From assembly GCF_036370855.1 (NCBI RefSeq), contig NC_088102.1, positions 65,233,601 through 65,297,600 on the forward strand: a stretch of DNA of 64,000 nt, in the 5' to 3' direction. A program made the translations under genes and the position numbers. Below the pieces are notes generated by a model that made no database searches, was not told the origin of the DNA, and was given only the letters and a program-made list of their open reading frames with translations. Positions 63,432-64,000 of this stretch are shown here, piece by piece (position 1 is the first letter of the stretch; each line of letters starts with the position of its first letter). This stretch comes from Dromaius novaehollandiae. Taxonomy: Eukaryota > Chordata > Aves > Casuariiformes > Dromaiidae.

Positions 63432-64000
63432 ATGAACTTTGTATTATTAATCAGCACTTTTATCCTAGGGGTCCAGGGGAACCCAACACTTTTGCCAAAG
63501 CTCAGTAATGATCCTGGTAATATTTGGGTAACCATCGCAAATGTAACCAAACAACCAGCCTTTTGCCTAAGCTTAAGTAGTGTAAGAAGCCCCTTTCGCA
63601 CCTGTTTGATCGGAGTGCCGGTATGGAATATAAACGAATTTAAAGGATACCTGAAAATAGTATATGACAATTATACCCACGTCAATCAGACATGTGGGCA
63701 ACAGGGTACTGGAGTAAATACAAACCAAAAACTGTCTGATGGCAGTGTACAATGTTGCCTTATATCAGCCTTAAACGAAAGTTTAACATCTCCCCCAGAA
63801 GAGCTAGACCTGTTTGGAAGTGTGAACGCTAGTAATGCTACTATTGGCGGTGGCTGGTTGTCCTTCCTCCCGGGCAACAGCAGTTTAATAAATACACCTA
63901 GTAGTAAGTGGGCCAATTTGAATTCAGTTTTAAACCCCTCAGAAATATTTGAAGATTTATATAGTAGCTGTGATGGGAGCAATATAACGACGCCTAAAGC
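63432..64000 (+). CDS. env: env surface-unit start, open to the window end (partial)
   Basis: An ATG five bases after the integrase stop opens a frame that continues without a stop for 189 codons to base 64000. It starts with a signal peptide (MNFVLLISTFILGVQG) and continues as a secreted surface unit with six cysteines in the mature part (residues 45, 58, 88, 108, 109, 180) and eight N-glycosylation sequons (N37, 80, 85, 115, 132, 135, 149, 184). The cysteine-flanked stretch at residues 45-61 and the Asn/Cys layout resemble the avian sarcoma/leukosis SU family. The furin site, fusion peptide and transmembrane subunit are outside the window, so its integrity is unknown. It would be expressed from a spliced message; the acceptor was not identified. 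Confidence 0.82.
   Translation, partial: MNFVLLISTFILGVQGNPTLLPKLSNDPGNIWVTIANVTKQPAFCLSLSSVRSPFRTCLIGVPVWNINEFKGYLKIVYDNYTHVNQTCGQQGTGVNTNQKLSDGSVQCCLISALNESLTSPPEELDLFGSVNASNATIGGGWLSFLPGNSSLINTPSSKWANLNSVLNPSEIFEDLYSSCDGSNITTPK

Larger units (their letters stand above)
57585..64000 (+). mobile_element. Endogenous retrovirus, class II, alpha/beta-like, 5' portion
   Basis: In order: LTR, primer binding site, leader with splice donor, gag, dUTPase-protease, RT/RNase H, integrase and the start of env; the rest of env and the 3' LTR lie beyond the window. Gag, dut-pro and pol lie in three frames, and the dUTPase precedes the protease: both are betaretrovirus traits. The tRNA-Trp PBS, the short LTR with TATA-like and AATAAA elements close together, and the envelope SU start are alpharetrovirus-like. 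Three frame breaks (near 60080-60097, 62376-62386 and 62554-62567) mean this copy cannot make a normal Pol, although gag is intact and env is open as far as visible. It is inserted sense to GTF2H1, about 9.7 kb beyond its stop codon. The flanking target duplication cannot be checked without the right end; the six bases before the LTR are TAGGTA. Confidence 0.93.

Overview
The window looks like bird nuclear DNA. Supporting signs are spliced vertebrate genes, two CR1-type LINE 3' ends, a GC-rich shared promoter, and an endogenous retrovirus with a tRNA-Trp primer site and an avian sarcoma/leukosis-type envelope start. I cannot name the species. Gene order SAA - HPS5 - GTF2H1 matches the human 11p15 block; LDHA, the next gene in mammals, was not found before the window ends.

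Layout. 1-~700: 5' end of a serum amyloid A gene on the minus strand (signal-peptide exon, non-coding exon 1, TATA box, and candidate NF-kB and C/EBP sites typical of an acute-phase promoter). ~700-5446: HPS5 3' UTR and intergenic DNA with low-complexity tracts. 5447-24901: complete HPS5 on the minus strand; I reconstructed 22 coding exons that keep frame throughout and give 1132 residues. ~26.1-27.35 kb: CpG island lying between HPS5 and GTF2H1, with three CACGTG boxes, one a perfect GTCACGTGAC. 30370-47844: complete GTF2H1 (TFIIH p62) on the plus strand, 14 coding exons, 548 residues, followed by candidate poly(A) signals. ~48.6-57.58 kb: no recognisable gene, but a good candidate CTCF site near 52.0 kb.

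57585-64000: the 5' portion of an endogenous retrovirus on the plus strand, cut by the window edge: a 329-bp LTR with a 5-bp terminal inverted repeat, PBS, leader with splice donor, intact gag, dUTPase-protease frame, RT/RNase H, integrase, and an env that is still open at base 64000. The gag / dut-pro / pol layout in three frames, with a canonical GGGAAAC slip site, is betaretrovirus-like. The tRNA-Trp PBS, compact LTR and envelope surface-unit pattern are alpharetrovirus-like. The copy has three frame breaks (dUTPase start, RNase H end, integrase start) and changes at two usually conserved positions, yet gag and the visible env are open. It is the least ordinary object in the window.

Functionally, HPS5 (BLOC-2, lysosome-related organelles) and GTF2H1 (TFIIH, transcription and DNA repair) are divergently transcribed from one CpG island. 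SAA is an inducible acute-phase gene in tandem behind HPS5.
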